A DNA stretch of 43,002 bases, taken from Methylobacter sp. Its GTDB lineage: Bacteria; Pseudomonadota; Gammaproteobacteria; Methylococcales; Methylomonadaceae. Location: contig JAURYJ010000046.1 of NCBI GenBank assembly GCA_030653985.1, positions 1-43,002 on the forward strand, in the 5' to 3' direction. The notes under the pieces were generated by a model. The model saw only the letters and a program-made list of their open reading frames with translations. It ran no database searches and had not been told where the DNA came from. Below are positions 8,684 through 17,088 of this stretch, piece by piece; the stretch's first letter is position 1, and every line of letters starts with the position of its first letter. The position numbers were made by a program, and so were the translations under genes.

Positions 8684-8701
8684 GGGGCATGTTGCCCCTA
8701 C
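8684..8701 (-). repeat. GTAG-family REP overlapping the 3' end of the AEC gene
   Basis: On the minus strand GTAG is followed by a short hairpin, GGGGCA-ACA-TGCCCC. The TAG within GTAG is the stop codon of the leftward AEC gene (8698-8700). Confidence 0.6.
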
Positions 8702-9639
8702 AAAAACCAACGCCCGCCGTTCATCAACACCCCATGCCAGAACGGCAATGCTATTAAACTGATTACCGTCGTCACCGTTACCGCCATCGCATACAGCGAA
8801 CTATCCAGCCGGTAGCGGTCGCAAAAAACGATGCCCAGCAGCATGCTCGGCATGGACAGATCAAGCACCGCCGCCGCACGGTATTCGCCGGTTATAGGCA
8901 AATACCCGACCAGAAGCATCGCAAACAACGGCATCAGCGCCATTTTAATGACCATAACCGGAATGATATAAGGGATATTTCGGACGGTTACGGCTTTCCA
9001 ACTTAATGCCAGTCCCAGAGAAAACAGCATCAACGGCACCACGGCGGCGGATAATTTTTGTAACACGCCTAAAAGCCACGCCGGAGCGACAACGCCGTTT
9101 ATATTCAGCATAACCGCGAGCGCCGCCGCCCAGAATGGCGGTGCATTAAAAAACAGCCAGACCGGCCTTGGTTTTTCTGCTGTCTCTTCGCCGTAGTGTC
9201 GGGCGACAAGCGCACCGACAGTAAATAATAACGGCGTGGTAGCAAACAGGTCCATTTGTATGACCACCGATCTAGCCCAACTGCCAAAGGTTTGTTCTAA
9301 AACCGGCAAGCCCAGATAAGTCACATTGGGAAATGCCGCAGCCAATATCATTGCACCCATGCGCCGGTCTTCAAACTTGAATAGTACGCCAATCATCCAG
9401 ATGCAGAGCATGGCTAAAGCAATACTACCCACGCCCAGCAAGGTATACTGGAACGAGTGCAAACCGATGTCAGCAGACCACAAAACCTCCAGAACCATGG
9501 CCGGCAGCAGCATATAATAAACCACTGTAGTCAAAACCTGCCGCGTGTGCTCTGCGGACAAGCCTGCCGGTTTTGCCAATCGCCACCCTGATCCGCACGC
9601 CATTATCAAGGTCATTTGTATCAATATTAAGTTCATCAT
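8698..9639 (-). CDS. AEC-family (auxin efflux carrier type) transporter
   Basis: The 313-residue, very hydrophobic protein has about ten membrane helices. It shows the AEC architecture: an N-terminal bundle, a polar middle segment (residues about 150-170 with GEETAEKPRP) and a C-terminal bundle with MVIKMALMPLFAMLLVG. The family exports or exchanges small organic anions, and the substrate here cannot be told. The start ATGATG at 9639 lies head to head with the rhodanese gene across 93 bp. The stop codon is supplied by a REP element. Confidence 0.8.
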   Translation of the reverse strand: MMNLILIQMTLIMACGSGWRLAKPAGLSAEHTRQVLTTVVYYMLLPAMVLEVLWSADIGLHSFQYTLLGVGSIALAMLCIWMIGVLFKFEDRRMGAMILAAAFPNVTYLGLPVLEQTFGSWARSVVIQMDLFATTPLLFTVGALVARHYGEETAEKPRPVWLFFNAPPFWAAALAVMLNINGVVAPAWLLGVLQKLSAAVVPLMLFSLGLALSWKAVTVRNIPYIIPVMVIKMALMPLFAMLLVGYLPITGEYRAAAVLDLSMPSMLLGIVFCDRYRLDSSLYAMAVTVTTVISLIALPFWHGVLMNGGRWFL

Positions 9640-9732
9640 CGAGCACTATTGTGGCAATAGTGCATTTTAACATTCACCGTTAAAACAAGTTCCGGTAATA
9701 TATAGCGACTTAAAGCTTCTGGGAGCGTTTAC

Positions 9733-10116
9733 ATGCGTCTATTTTCCAAGTATTGCCAACTCGGTGTTCTTTTATTAATAACCGGTCCTTTTGCTTTAGC
9801 GGAGACGGGTACTGTCTCACCTAAAGCCGCGTCAGCAATGCAGGTCGAAGACAAAGCCGTGATCGTCGATGTGCGTGAAGATGACGAATGGAATGCGCAT
9901 CATATTCCCGGTGCTATTCATATTCCGCTAGGTCAACTCAATGAACGACTGGCAGAACTTGAACCTTACAAAAACCGTCCAGTAATCGCCCAATGCCAAA
10001 GCGGCAGACGTTCCGAAAAAGCGCAGTTGGCGTTAATGTCAGCCGGATTTTCCAAGGTTTACAGTATGGCTGGCGGAATACAAGCTTGGGACGAACAAGG
10101 CCTGGCAACTGAATAA
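9733..10116 (+). CDS. Periplasmic single-domain rhodanese
   Basis: The 127-residue protein has a signal peptide (about 1-23, ending ALA). One rhodanese domain follows, with VDVREDDEWNAHHIPGAIHIP and the active-site loop CQSGRRSEKA, whose Cys accepts sulfane sulfur. Typical roles are periplasmic sulfur transfer or cyanide and thiosulfate handling; the partner is unknown. GGGAGCG at 9721-9727 gives the ribosome site. The next gene, pyrF, follows after 34 bp of short direct repeats. Confidence 0.9.
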   Translation: MRLFSKYCQLGVLLLITGPFALAETGTVSPKAASAMQVEDKAVIVDVREDDEWNAHHIPGAIHIPLGQLNERLAELEPYKNRPVIAQCQSGRRSEKAQLALMSAGFSKVYSMAGGIQAWDEQGLATE

Positions 10117-10122
10117 ACTTTC

Positions 10123-10146
10123 CTTTCACCTTTCACCTTTCACCTT
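10123..10146. repeat. Three tandem copies of CTTTCAC-like heptamer
   Basis: CTTTCAC is repeated about three times between the rhodanese gene and pyrF. Similar GGTTCAA and CTTTAAC heptamer runs occur at 17004-17040 and 36088-36110, always in intergenic DNA. It looks like slippage-prone filler with no ribosome site. Confidence 0.4.
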
Positions 10147-10150
10147 AAAT

Positions 10151-10885
10151 ATGCCCCAGTCATTTATCTCAACCAAACCCATCCCCGTCCGCGAACGACT
10201 CATCATGGCGCTGGATGTCTCCAGCATTCCCGAAGCACAGGCGTTGGTCGAAGAACTCGGCGATTCGGTGATCTTTTACAAAGTCGGCATGGAACTATTT
10301 ATGTCGGGCGATTATTTCGGCTTCATTGAATGGCTAAAACAACACGATAAAAAAATCTTTGTCGACCTGAAGTTTTTTGATGTACCCGCCACCGTGGGCC
10401 GTGCCATTAAAGCCTTGAGCAGCAAAGGCGTCGATCTTGCCACTATTCACGGCAACGACGCGATCATGGAAGCCGCTGCCAAGGAAAAAGGCAATCTCAA
10501 AGTATTGGCCGTTACTGCGTTAACTAGCTTGGATCGTGGCGATCTTGACGATTTAGGCTTTAAATGCGATGTGCGTGAACTGGTTTTATCCCGCGCCAAA
10601 CGCGCCCTGCAAATCGGCTGCGACGGCATCGTGTCATCGGGGCTTGAAGTCTCTATGCTGAGAAAGGAACTGGATCATAAGCTGTTAGTCATCACTCCGG
10701 GTATCAGACCGGTCGATAACCGCGAAGAAGACGATCAAAAGCGCGTGGTCAGTGTAGAAATGGCTTTCCAGAATGGCGCTGATTATATCGTCGTCGGCAG
10801 ACCTATTCGCGATGCTGAAAACCGTAAAGCTATGGCTGAAAAAATTCAAGGCCAAATTCTTGCGCAGTTTCAACCGGTTCAATAA
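10151..10885 (+). CDS. pyrF: Orotidine 5'-phosphate decarboxylase
   Basis: PyrF converts OMP to UMP, the last step of de novo pyrimidine synthesis. The 244-residue length fits the family (E. coli 245). The active-site cluster is visible as FVDLKFFDVPATV (the Asp-x-Lys-x-x-x-Asp charge network), with ALDV at the N-terminus and VVGRPI near the C-terminus for phosphate binding. No good ribosome site precedes the ATG at 10151. An ATG at 10205 would remove about 18 residues, but the longer form matches the usual N-terminal length. The TauE-like gene starts 9 bp after the stop. Confidence 0.95.
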   Translation: MPQSFISTKPIPVRERLIMALDVSSIPEAQALVEELGDSVIFYKVGMELFMSGDYFGFIEWLKQHDKKIFVDLKFFDVPATVGRAIKALSSKGVDLATIHGNDAIMEAAAKEKGNLKVLAVTALTSLDRGDLDDLGFKCDVRELVLSRAKRALQIGCDGIVSSGLEVSMLRKELDHKLLVITPGIRPVDNREEDDQKRVVSVEMAFQNGADYIVVGRPIRDAENRKAMAEKIQGQILAQFQPVQ

Positions 10886-10894
10886 AGTCAAATC

Positions 10895-11623
10895 ATGGAA
10901 TTTGGTCTCGCATTTACCACCTCACATCTGGTCGCCTTTACCATGGGACTGTTCAGCAGCATGCATTGCATTGGCATGTGCGGCTCGATTATCGGAACAT
11001 TAACCTTAAGCCTTAGCCCCGAAATACGGAACAATAAAAATCGCTTACTTCCCTTTGTGTTTAATTACAACATTGGTCGCATCACCAGTTACACCATAGC
11101 CGGGGCATTGGCTGGCGTTATTCAAGCGTTGATCACGATGCCGATGGGAGACATCAGCGGACACCGACTGCTGCAATTGCTGTCCGCTGCCGTCATGACC
11201 GGAGCAGGACTCTATATAGCCGGGTGGTTCCCGCGCTTTGCCTATATTGAAAAAATCGGCCTGCGTTTTTGGAAAATGATTGAGCCTTTCGGGCGCAAAC
11301 TGATCCCGGTAAAAAATTACACTCAGGCTTATCTTTTCGGCATGGTGTGGGGATGGCTGCCATGCGGTTTGGTCTATTCGGCTTTGGCGCTCGCAGCAAC
11401 TGCAGGCGACATCAGACAAAGCGCGTTGACTATGTTGTTTTTCGGACTGGGCACTTTACCTGCCGTCATGGGAGTCGGTATAATGACCGGCATATTAACG
11501 AGGTTGTCCAGAATGCAGCACTTCAAACAGGCTATCGGCCTGTTCATGATTGCACTGGCTTTACTGGCCGCCCTGCCCTGGCTTAACCCCATGGCGATTA
11601 CATCACATTCGGCATTACATTAA
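10895..11623 (+). CDS. TauE/SafE-like (UreH_2 type) membrane protein
   Basis: The 242-residue protein has about six membrane helices. Conserved Cys/His motifs lie at the start of helix 1 (SSMHCIGMCG, about 22-31) and in helix 4 (WGWLPCGLVYSAL, about 154-166). These mark the UreH_2/SafE-like group related to CcdA-type membrane proteins. Members often sit beside cytochrome oxidase or metal-handling genes and are annotated as sulfite exporters; the substrate here is not known. It lies in a tight rightward run, 9 bp after pyrF and 9 bp before the sigma-54 activator. Confidence 0.75.
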   Translation: MEFGLAFTTSHLVAFTMGLFSSMHCIGMCGSIIGTLTLSLSPEIRNNKNRLLPFVFNYNIGRITSYTIAGALAGVIQALITMPMGDISGHRLLQLLSAAVMTGAGLYIAGWFPRFAYIEKIGLRFWKMIEPFGRKLIPVKNYTQAYLFGMVWGWLPCGLVYSALALAATAGDIRQSALTMLFFGLGTLPAVMGVGIMTGILTRLSRMQHFKQAIGLFMIALALLAALPWLNPMAITSHSALH

Positions 11624-11632
11624 GAGGGTTTT

Positions 11633-12592
11633 ATGGATCATTTTAGCGCGATCATCGGTCAATCTCCTGCAATCGATTCCTTAATTCGTAGTGCCAGAAT
11701 CGTTGCCGCTACCGACGTTACCGTGTTGCTTAAAGGTGAAACCGGCACCGGCAAGGAAGTGCTTGCCACCGCGATACAACAGGCCAGTACTCGCGCCAAT
11801 AAAGCCTTTATTAGCTTAAATTGTGCGGCATTACCCGAAAGCCTGATCGAATCTGAATTGTTCGGCCATAAAAAAGGTTCGTTTACCGGGGCCAGCGCCG
11901 ATAAACAAGGCCTATTTCAGGCAGCCGATGGCGGCACCCTGTTTCTCGATGAAATCAATTCCTTGCCGCTATCGATTCAGGCAAAATTATTACGCTGTCT
12001 TGAATCAGGCGAATGTCTTGCCGTTGGTGACATCAAGCCTTATAAAGTCGATGTCCGCGTTATTTCGGCAACCAACACCGACCTCGATAAACAAATTAAA
12101 GCCGGTGAGTTTCGATCAGATTTGTTTTTCCGTTTGAATGTTGTGCCTTTAGAGCTGCCACCATTGGCTCAGCGCACTGAAGATATTGAGTCGCTGATCA
12201 AACATTTCATGGTCTTATTCGAAGATACTTATACGCTGACGGCACCCAAATTCAGCAAGCCCACTTTAAAAACACTAAAAGCCTACTCATGGCCGGGCAA
12301 TATCCGTGAATTACGTAATTTATGCGAAAGATTGAGTATTTTATTAGCTGGCAAAGTTATCGAAGTAGAAAATCTACCGCCTGAATTTAACACCAAAATC
12401 AGCAGCAATACGCCTATTGCAACCGACTTCACTTTACCTGAAACCGGTTTAAAGCTGGATACCTTAGAAGCTAATTTAATCTATCAAGCGCTGAACCGGA
12501 CTAAAGGCAATCGCAGCCAGTCCGCAAAACTGCTGGGTATTTCCCGTGATACCCTGCTTTACCGTATGCACAAGCACGACCTTGCCATCTAA
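11633..12592 (+). CDS. Sensor-less sigma-54 activator (AAA+ plus Fis-type HTH)
   Basis: The 319-residue protein consists only of an AAA+ domain (about 5-240) and a C-terminal Fis-type helix-turn-helix (about 275-318). It has no receiver, PAS or GAF domain, an arrangement like PspF. Walker A is GETGTGKE, Walker B is GGTLFLDE, and the arginine-finger region is FRSDLFFRLNV. The sigma-54 contact loop reads GSFTGA instead of the usual GAFTGA. It begins 9 bp after the TauE-like gene, with AGAGGG upstream. With no sensor domain, its control probably comes from a partner protein or its own synthesis. Its target promoters are unknown; sigma-54 promoters occur elsewhere in this window. Confidence 0.9.
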   Translation: MDHFSAIIGQSPAIDSLIRSARIVAATDVTVLLKGETGTGKEVLATAIQQASTRANKAFISLNCAALPESLIESELFGHKKGSFTGASADKQGLFQAADGGTLFLDEINSLPLSIQAKLLRCLESGECLAVGDIKPYKVDVRVISATNTDLDKQIKAGEFRSDLFFRLNVVPLELPPLAQRTEDIESLIKHFMVLFEDTYTLTAPKFSKPTLKTLKAYSWPGNIRELRNLCERLSILLAGKVIEVENLPPEFNTKISSNTPIATDFTLPETGLKLDTLEANLIYQALNRTKGNRSQSAKLLGISRDTLLYRMHKHDLAI

Positions 12593-12597
12593 AACCG

Positions 12598-12628
12598 ATA
12601 GCCTCTAAAAATCTATTTTTGAGGCTAT
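12598..12628. terminator. Two-way terminator between the sigma-54 activator gene and pdxJ
   Basis: An ATAGCCTC...GAGGCTAT stem with AT-rich inner arms is followed by TCTTTC on the plus strand. On the minus strand it is followed by CGGTTTT. It lies between two convergent stop codons. Confidence 0.75.
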
Positions 12629-12647
12629 TCTTTCAAAACCAAACACC

Positions 12648-13388
12648 CTACTGCAACCTTGCATTGCGCATGATCTGCTTCAAATCTTTAACAGTCTGAG
12701 CCAATCCTGAAAACACCGCCTGCGCGATAATCGAATGGCCGATATTAAGCTCTGTTATTTGCGGTAGCGCACAAATAGGTTCAACATTATAAAAATTCAA
12801 ACCATGTCCTGCATTAACTTGCAAGCCGGCACTATGTGCATAAATGGCAGCGTGCCTGATGCGTTCCAGTTCATCCGCTTGCTGTAACGGACTGCGCGCC
12901 TCTGCATAACACCCGGTATGCAATTCAATAACCGGAGCGCCTGCTTTTACCGCTGCATCAATCTGCATTTCATCCGGGTCGATAAACAGCGACACTTCAA
13001 CGCCCGCAGCCGCCAACTTATCACAAGCCCATTGTATGCGCTGCAAATTGCCGACGACATCCAGTCCACCTTCGGTAGTCAATTCTTCCCGTTTTTCCGG
13101 CACCAGACAGCAGGCAAATGGCTGTACCTTCACCGCGATACCGACCATCTCGTCGGTCACCGCCATTTCCATATTCAGCCGGGTATGCAGCATGTCTTTT
13201 AACAGATAGATGTCTCTGTCCTGAATATGTCGACGGTCTTCACGCAAATGCGCGGTAATGCCGTCAGCACCGGCCTGTTCTGCCATTAATGCAGCTTGAA
13301 TCGGTTCAGGGTAAAGCGTGCCTCTGGCCTGCCTCAAGGTGGCGACGTGATCGATGTTCACGCCAAGTAGGATTTGTGTATTATTCAT
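12648..13388 (-). CDS. pdxJ: Pyridoxine 5'-phosphate synthase
   Basis: PdxJ condenses 1-deoxyxylulose 5-phosphate with 3-amino-2-oxopropyl phosphate to give pyridoxine 5'-phosphate. The 246-residue protein carries the family motifs [33 protein letters not shown], and [12 protein letters not shown] near residue 190. It is the last gene of the leftward lepA-to-pdxJ block. A palindromic element of about 90 bp separates it from recO, whereas these two genes are often nearly contiguous. Confidence 0.96.
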   Translation of the reverse strand: MNNTQILLGVNIDHVATLRQARGTLYPEPIQAALMAEQAGADGITAHLREDRRHIQDRDIYLLKDMLHTRLNMEMAVTDEMVGIAVKVQPFACCLVPEKREELTTEGGLDVVGNLQRIQWACDKLAAAGVEVSLFIDPDEMQIDAAVKAGAPVIELHTGCYAEARSPLQQADELERIRHAAIYAHSAGLQVNAGHGLNFYNVEPICALPQITELNIGHSIIAQAVFSGLAQTVKDLKQIMRNARLQ

Positions 13389-13421
13389 TTTAGTGTGTTT
13401 ATGATTTTATAATGGAATGCT

Positions 13422-13511
13422 GATGACGCGGATTAAGCAGATTTACACGGATTTTTTAAGAGACATCATTGTATATATTTATCCGCGATTATCAGCCTAA
13501 TCCGCGTCATC
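13422..13511. repeat. 90-bp palindromic element between pdxJ and recO
   Basis: The outer 14-bp arms, GATGACGCGGATTA (13422-13435) and TAATCCGCGTCATC (13498-13511), are perfect inverted copies. Inner segments (ACGGATT/ATCCGCG) partly pair as well. The core CGCGGATTA...TAATCCGCG resembles a dispersed repeat type found in several proteobacteria. It contains no gene. Confidence 0.6.
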
Positions 13512-13517
13512 TGCGTT

Positions 13518-14237
13518 CTATTTTTCCAACCGTTGAGCAATTGCGAAGACTTTATTGATAACGGCCCGGCTTTTAAGTTGCCTGCCCTGCAAATACACAT
13601 CAATGACCCTTCTCATCAGTATTTTTGCTTCGCTTAACACCTGCGGATCGGTCAATTCTCTGGAACTGAGCGCCTGAAAAGTCCGGCCTGAAAACTGTCC
13701 ACCCACAACATCAACCGGTCCCTGACCCACATTGAAATCATATTTTTTTAATGCTTCGACGGGATTGTTATGGTCGTCATGGCTCAACTGCAAGCCGTAG
13801 CCCGAACACTCAAGCAGTCTAAGCTCAAACAGGCGCAATGCCGCTTCCATACTGGAGCCATCCGCCAGATCCGATAAACATTCATGGTAGTAGTCAAATA
13901 CTTCAGGGTGAGGGTCGTATTTATGCAGAAAACAAGCAACCAGCTCATTGATATAAAAACCGCAGTACAGTGTCAGTCCTTTTATCTCATTAAACGCATG
14001 ACTTGTTTCGACATCAGTCAGCGTTTTTAACTCTGCCTTACCAAAAAAAGAAAGGGTTAACGGGATAAAGGGTTGCAGCAACCCTGCTGTTTTGGACTTG
14101 GCTTTTCTTACGCCTTTGGCCAGCAGGGAAATACGGCCGAAATCCCGGGTTAACGCATCAATAATCAGACTGGTTTCCCGGTATTTACGAGACTGCAAGA
14201 TAAACGCAGGCTGTAAATAAACGGCGGATTCAGTCAT
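13518..14237 (-). CDS. recO: DNA repair protein RecO
   Basis: RecO works with RecF and RecR to load RecA onto SSB-coated gaps. The product has 239 residues when started at the ATG at 14237, which overlaps the era stop as ATGACTGA. An upstream ATG at 14267 would overlap era by 38 bp and add ten residues (MNAPCKVWDL) not expected in RecO. The N-terminal OB fold is recognisable in AFILQSRKYRETSLIIDALTRDFGRISLLAKG with KAKSKTAGLLQPF. The C-terminal helical part lacks the zinc-binding Cys cluster of Deinococcus RecO, as is common in gammaproteobacteria. Confidence 0.93.
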   Translation of the reverse strand: MTESAVYLQPAFILQSRKYRETSLIIDALTRDFGRISLLAKGVRKAKSKTAGLLQPFIPLTLSFFGKAELKTLTDVETSHAFNEIKGLTLYCGFYINELVACFLHKYDPHPEVFDYYHECLSDLADGSSMEAALRLFELRLLECSGYGLQLSHDDHNNPVEALKKYDFNVGQGPVDVVGGQFSGRTFQALSSRELTDPQVLSEAKILMRRVIDVYLQGRQLKSRAVINKVFAIAQRLEK

Positions 14238-15111
14238 TAAATCCCAGACTTTGCAAGGCGCGTTCACTATCCGACCAGCCTTTTTTAACTTTAACCCACA
14301 GCTGTAAATAAACCTTCTGGCCGAGCAGCTTTTCTATATCCAGCCGTGCATCGGTACCGACTTTTTTCAGCATCTCGCCATCTTTGCCGATGACGATGTT
14401 CTTTTGAGTCAAGCGTTCCACCCAGATAATCGCGTATATTTTGGTGATGTTAGGCTTTTCCTCGTAGCGTTCAATCTCCACCGTCAACGCATAAGGCAGC
14501 TCATCGCCCAAGCGCCGGGTCAGTTTTTCGCGGACAATTTCGGCGGCTAAAAAGCGTTCGGAGCGGTCGGTGACCTGATCTTCGGGATAGATCAAATCCC
14601 GTTCCGGCAACAACGCCATAATCAAGCTTTCCAGCTGCTCAAGATTGGTTCTTTTTAACGCAGAAATAGGCACCAAATGCTTGAACGGAAAACGATGCTG
14701 AGCATCATTAAAGAACGTCAAAATAGCTTCTTTGTCAGCTACCTTATCGACCTTATTAACAGCAAGAATAACCGGCAAACCCGCCTGCTCCAGTTTTTTG
14801 AAGATGACCTCATCATATTCATGCCAGGACAAACCATCAATCAGCCAGACTATCACATCGACACCCAACAAGGTAGTCTCCGCCGTCCGGTTTAAATAAC
14901 GGTTCAACGCTCGCTTTTCACTGTTATGCATGCCCGGCGTATCCATATAAATGGCCTGCCCTGCATCAGTGGTGTTAATGCCGAGAATTCGATGCCGAGT
15001 TGTTTGCGGCTTGCGCGAGGTAATACTGATCTTCTGCTTCAACAAATGATTCATCAATGTTGATTTGCCAACATTGGGACGCCCAATCAGGGCTACGAAA
15101 CCGCAATTCAT
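14230..15111 (-). CDS. era: GTPase Era
   Basis: Era is an essential GTPase that binds the 3' end of 16S rRNA and helps 30S maturation. The 293-residue protein has G1 GRPNVGKST, G3 DTPGMH, G4 NKVD and G5 SALK. A C-terminal KH domain follows with IGKDGEMLKKVG. Its ATG overlaps the rnc stop by four bases (ATGA) and its own stop overlaps recO, which points to translational coupling. Confidence 0.97.
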   Translation of the reverse strand: MNCGFVALIGRPNVGKSTLMNHLLKQKISITSRKPQTTRHRILGINTTDAGQAIYMDTPGMHNSEKRALNRYLNRTAETTLLGVDVIVWLIDGLSWHEYDEVIFKKLEQAGLPVILAVNKVDKVADKEAILTFFNDAQHRFPFKHLVPISALKRTNLEQLESLIMALLPERDLIYPEDQVTDRSERFLAAEIVREKLTRRLGDELPYALTVEIERYEEKPNITKIYAIIWVERLTQKNIVIGKDGEMLKKVGTDARLDIEKLLGQKVYLQLWVKVKKGWSDSERALQSLGFND

Positions 15112-15791
15112 TTACTATCCTTATTTAATAATTCGAGCATAAGCTCGGCCGCCGACTGCTCGGCTTTTTTTCTGGAATTCCCCATACCAACACAAGACCC
15201 TGTCGTTAATGGCGTAGTACATTTAACCTTGAAAGTTTGTTCATGTGCAAGTCCGGACATGGTCATCAAGGTATAATCTGGTAGCTCCATTTTTCTGGAT
15301 TGCATTAACTCCTGCAATTGCGTTTTAGGATCTTTCCGCCAATTATCCAACGATAAATTGTCCAACTTTTCTGCAAATAATTGCAAGATCCATTGCTGAC
15401 AAATATCCATACCCTGATCATTGTAAAGCGCACCAATAATGGCTTCGACTGCATCGGACAGAATGGAATCACGACGAAAACCGCCGCTTTTTAACTCCCC
15501 CGAACCCAGCAATAAATAATCGCCTAACTGATGCTTTCTGGCCAGTTCCGCCAACGACCCTTGATTAACCAAGCTCGCTCTTAACCGACTTAAAACACCT
15601 TCACTGGCACTGGGAAACAGTTCATATAATTTTTGAGCAATAACAAAGCCTAAAATCGAATCACCCAAAAATTCCAAGCGTTCGTTATTGTTAGAGCTTG
15701 CGCTCCGATGGGTTATAGCCACGGTAAAAAGCTGTGGATCATTAAATACCAGGCCCAGCTTTTTACATAACACTTCGGGCTTTTTTATCAC
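15108..15791 (-). CDS. rnc: Ribonuclease III
   Basis: RNase III cleaves double-stranded RNA in rRNA precursors and mRNAs. The 227-residue product shows the signature ERLEFLGDSILG (about 39-50), the second acidic cluster DAVEAIIGALY (about 113-123), and a C-terminal dsRNA-binding domain (about 153-224, starting DPKTQLQELMQ). It overlaps the upstream DUF4845 gene and the downstream era gene by ATGA each. Confidence 0.97.
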   Translation of the reverse strand: MIKKPEVLCKKLGLVFNDPQLFTVAITHRSASSNNNERLEFLGDSILGFVIAQKLYELFPSASEGVLSRLRASLVNQGSLAELARKHQLGDYLLLGSGELKSGGFRRDSILSDAVEAIIGALYNDQGMDICQQWILQLFAEKLDNLSLDNWRKDPKTQLQELMQSRKMELPDYTLMTMSGLAHEQTFKVKCTTPLTTGSCVGMGNSRKKAEQSAAELMLELLNKDSK

Positions 15792-16165
15792 TCTTGGCCA
15801 GCCTCGAAAGAATCATGAAACTCGGCTAATAAACTCAGGTTATCGACCAATTTCACGACAGTCTCATACTCGACATCCACTTTCACATAATTGCCCTGTT
15901 TGACGACCTTAATATCATCCTTGGTGACATCGTAGACATAATTGATGTTAAAGCGCTTGGTTAAGCTGTCCCTGATTTCAAACTCGCTTTTCGTTTGGAT
16001 ATCAGGCATTGCTTGTAAGGCCGCCAAAGCACTTTTTACCTTGCCGTGATCCAGGTAAATCGGAACCACCTTAAGTGTCAATACGACAAAAAATCCGATG
16101 AGTCCCAAAATTAAAACAATCGAAATCAAGGTTAACCCTTGCTGATTTTTAGGTGATGACTTCAT
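15788..16165 (-). CDS. DUF4845 membrane protein of the lepB-rnc block
   Basis: Started at the ATG at 16165, which follows a GGAGAA ribosome site, the protein has 125 residues. A longer frame to 16246 would overlap lepB and adds a Cys-rich N-terminus that looks spurious. It has a pilin-like N-terminus (QQGLTLISIVLILGLIGFFVVLTLKVVP) with one membrane helix, followed by a small soluble domain. DUF4845 proteins are found at exactly this place between lepB and rnc in gammaproteobacteria. Function is unknown; resemblance to type IV pilins is limited to the N-terminus. Confidence 0.85.
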   Translation of the reverse strand: MKSSPKNQQGLTLISIVLILGLIGFFVVLTLKVVPIYLDHGKVKSALAALQAMPDIQTKSEFEIRDSLTKRFNINYVYDVTKDDIKVVKQGNYVKVDVEYETVVKLVDNLSLLAEFHDSFEAGQE

Positions 16166-16208
16166 TTTTTCTCCAGCTGATTGATTAATCAAATAAGTAT
16201 AATCCTGT

Positions 16209-16985
16209 TTATTGCAACATCGTGCCAATACGATCAAACCCCACACCTTTATGTTGCCAATCCCAGCTCATCCAGATAAAAAATGCTTTTCCAACCAGGT
16301 TTTCTTCAGGAACTGTGCCCCAGTAACGGCTATCGTTACTGTTATCGCGATTATCGCCCATCACAAAATAACTCCCCTTCGGCACCACATAAACACCTTC
16401 GGCTGAAGCGGCACCATTTTTGATCAGAATATTGTGCTCAACACCGGTCAAATCTTCTAATATAAGTTCATGACCGGTCATGTCCTCGCCTTGCCCTACG
16501 CCCTGATAACGCCCCAAAGACACTTGGTTGACGGGTTGTTCATTGATATGCAGCTTTTTATCATAATAGGCGACCCGGTCACCCGGCAAGCCAATCACCC
16601 GCTTGATATAATCAACAGCCGGATTTTTAGGGTACCGAAAAACGACGATGTCCCCACGCTTGGGTTGATTCATTTCAATGATTTTTGTGTTTAAAACCGG
16701 CAAACGTATTCCATAAGTAAACTTATTCACCAGAATAAAATCACCTATCAGTAAAGTCGGCATCATCGATGCTGAAGGTATGCGAAAAGGCTCAGCTATA
16801 AATGAGCGTAGCACTAGCACAATCAGCACAACCGGAAAAAAAGAGCGCGCATACTCTACCAGTACGGGTTCATTTTCTTCATCAAAAGTGGCTCCCGTTG
16901 ATTTGAGCACCAGTAAATACCCGCCCCAAATAACACCAGTCACTAGCGTGGCGACGGCAAGAAAAAAGGAAAAATCGTAGTCCAT
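16209..16985 (-). CDS. lepB: Signal peptidase I
   Basis: LepB removes signal peptides at the periplasmic face of the inner membrane. From the ATG at 16985 it has 258 residues. Two membrane helices occupy about 5-25 and 50-70. The catalytic Ser lies in IPSASMMPTLLIGD and the general-base Lys in DYIKRVIGLPGD; GDNRDNSNDSRYWG is the conserved box E. The longer frame to 17024 adds MNLERTFHLKYII, which derives from intergenic heptamer repeats and is rejected. The gene follows lepA after about 100 bp. Confidence 0.95.
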   Translation of the reverse strand: MDYDFSFFLAVATLVTGVIWGGYLLVLKSTGATFDEENEPVLVEYARSFFPVVLIVLVLRSFIAEPFRIPSASMMPTLLIGDFILVNKFTYGIRLPVLNTKIIEMNQPKRGDIVVFRYPKNPAVDYIKRVIGLPGDRVAYYDKKLHINEQPVNQVSLGRYQGVGQGEDMTGHELILEDLTGVEHNILIKNGAASAEGVYVVPKGSYFVMGDNRDNSNDSRYWGTVPEENLVGKAFFIWMSWDWQHKGVGFDRIGTMLQ

Positions 16986-17088
16986 AATTATATACTTCAG
17001 GTGAAAGGTTCGTTCAAGGTTCAAGGTTCAAAGCATAAAAATAGACGCAAAATTTTGTCGATTTTAGCTTTTAACCTTTAACCTGCTC

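Noticed and set aside
14238..14267. Longer recO start
   Set aside because: It would overlap era by 38 bp and adds residues not typical of RecO; the ATGACTGA overlap start is better.
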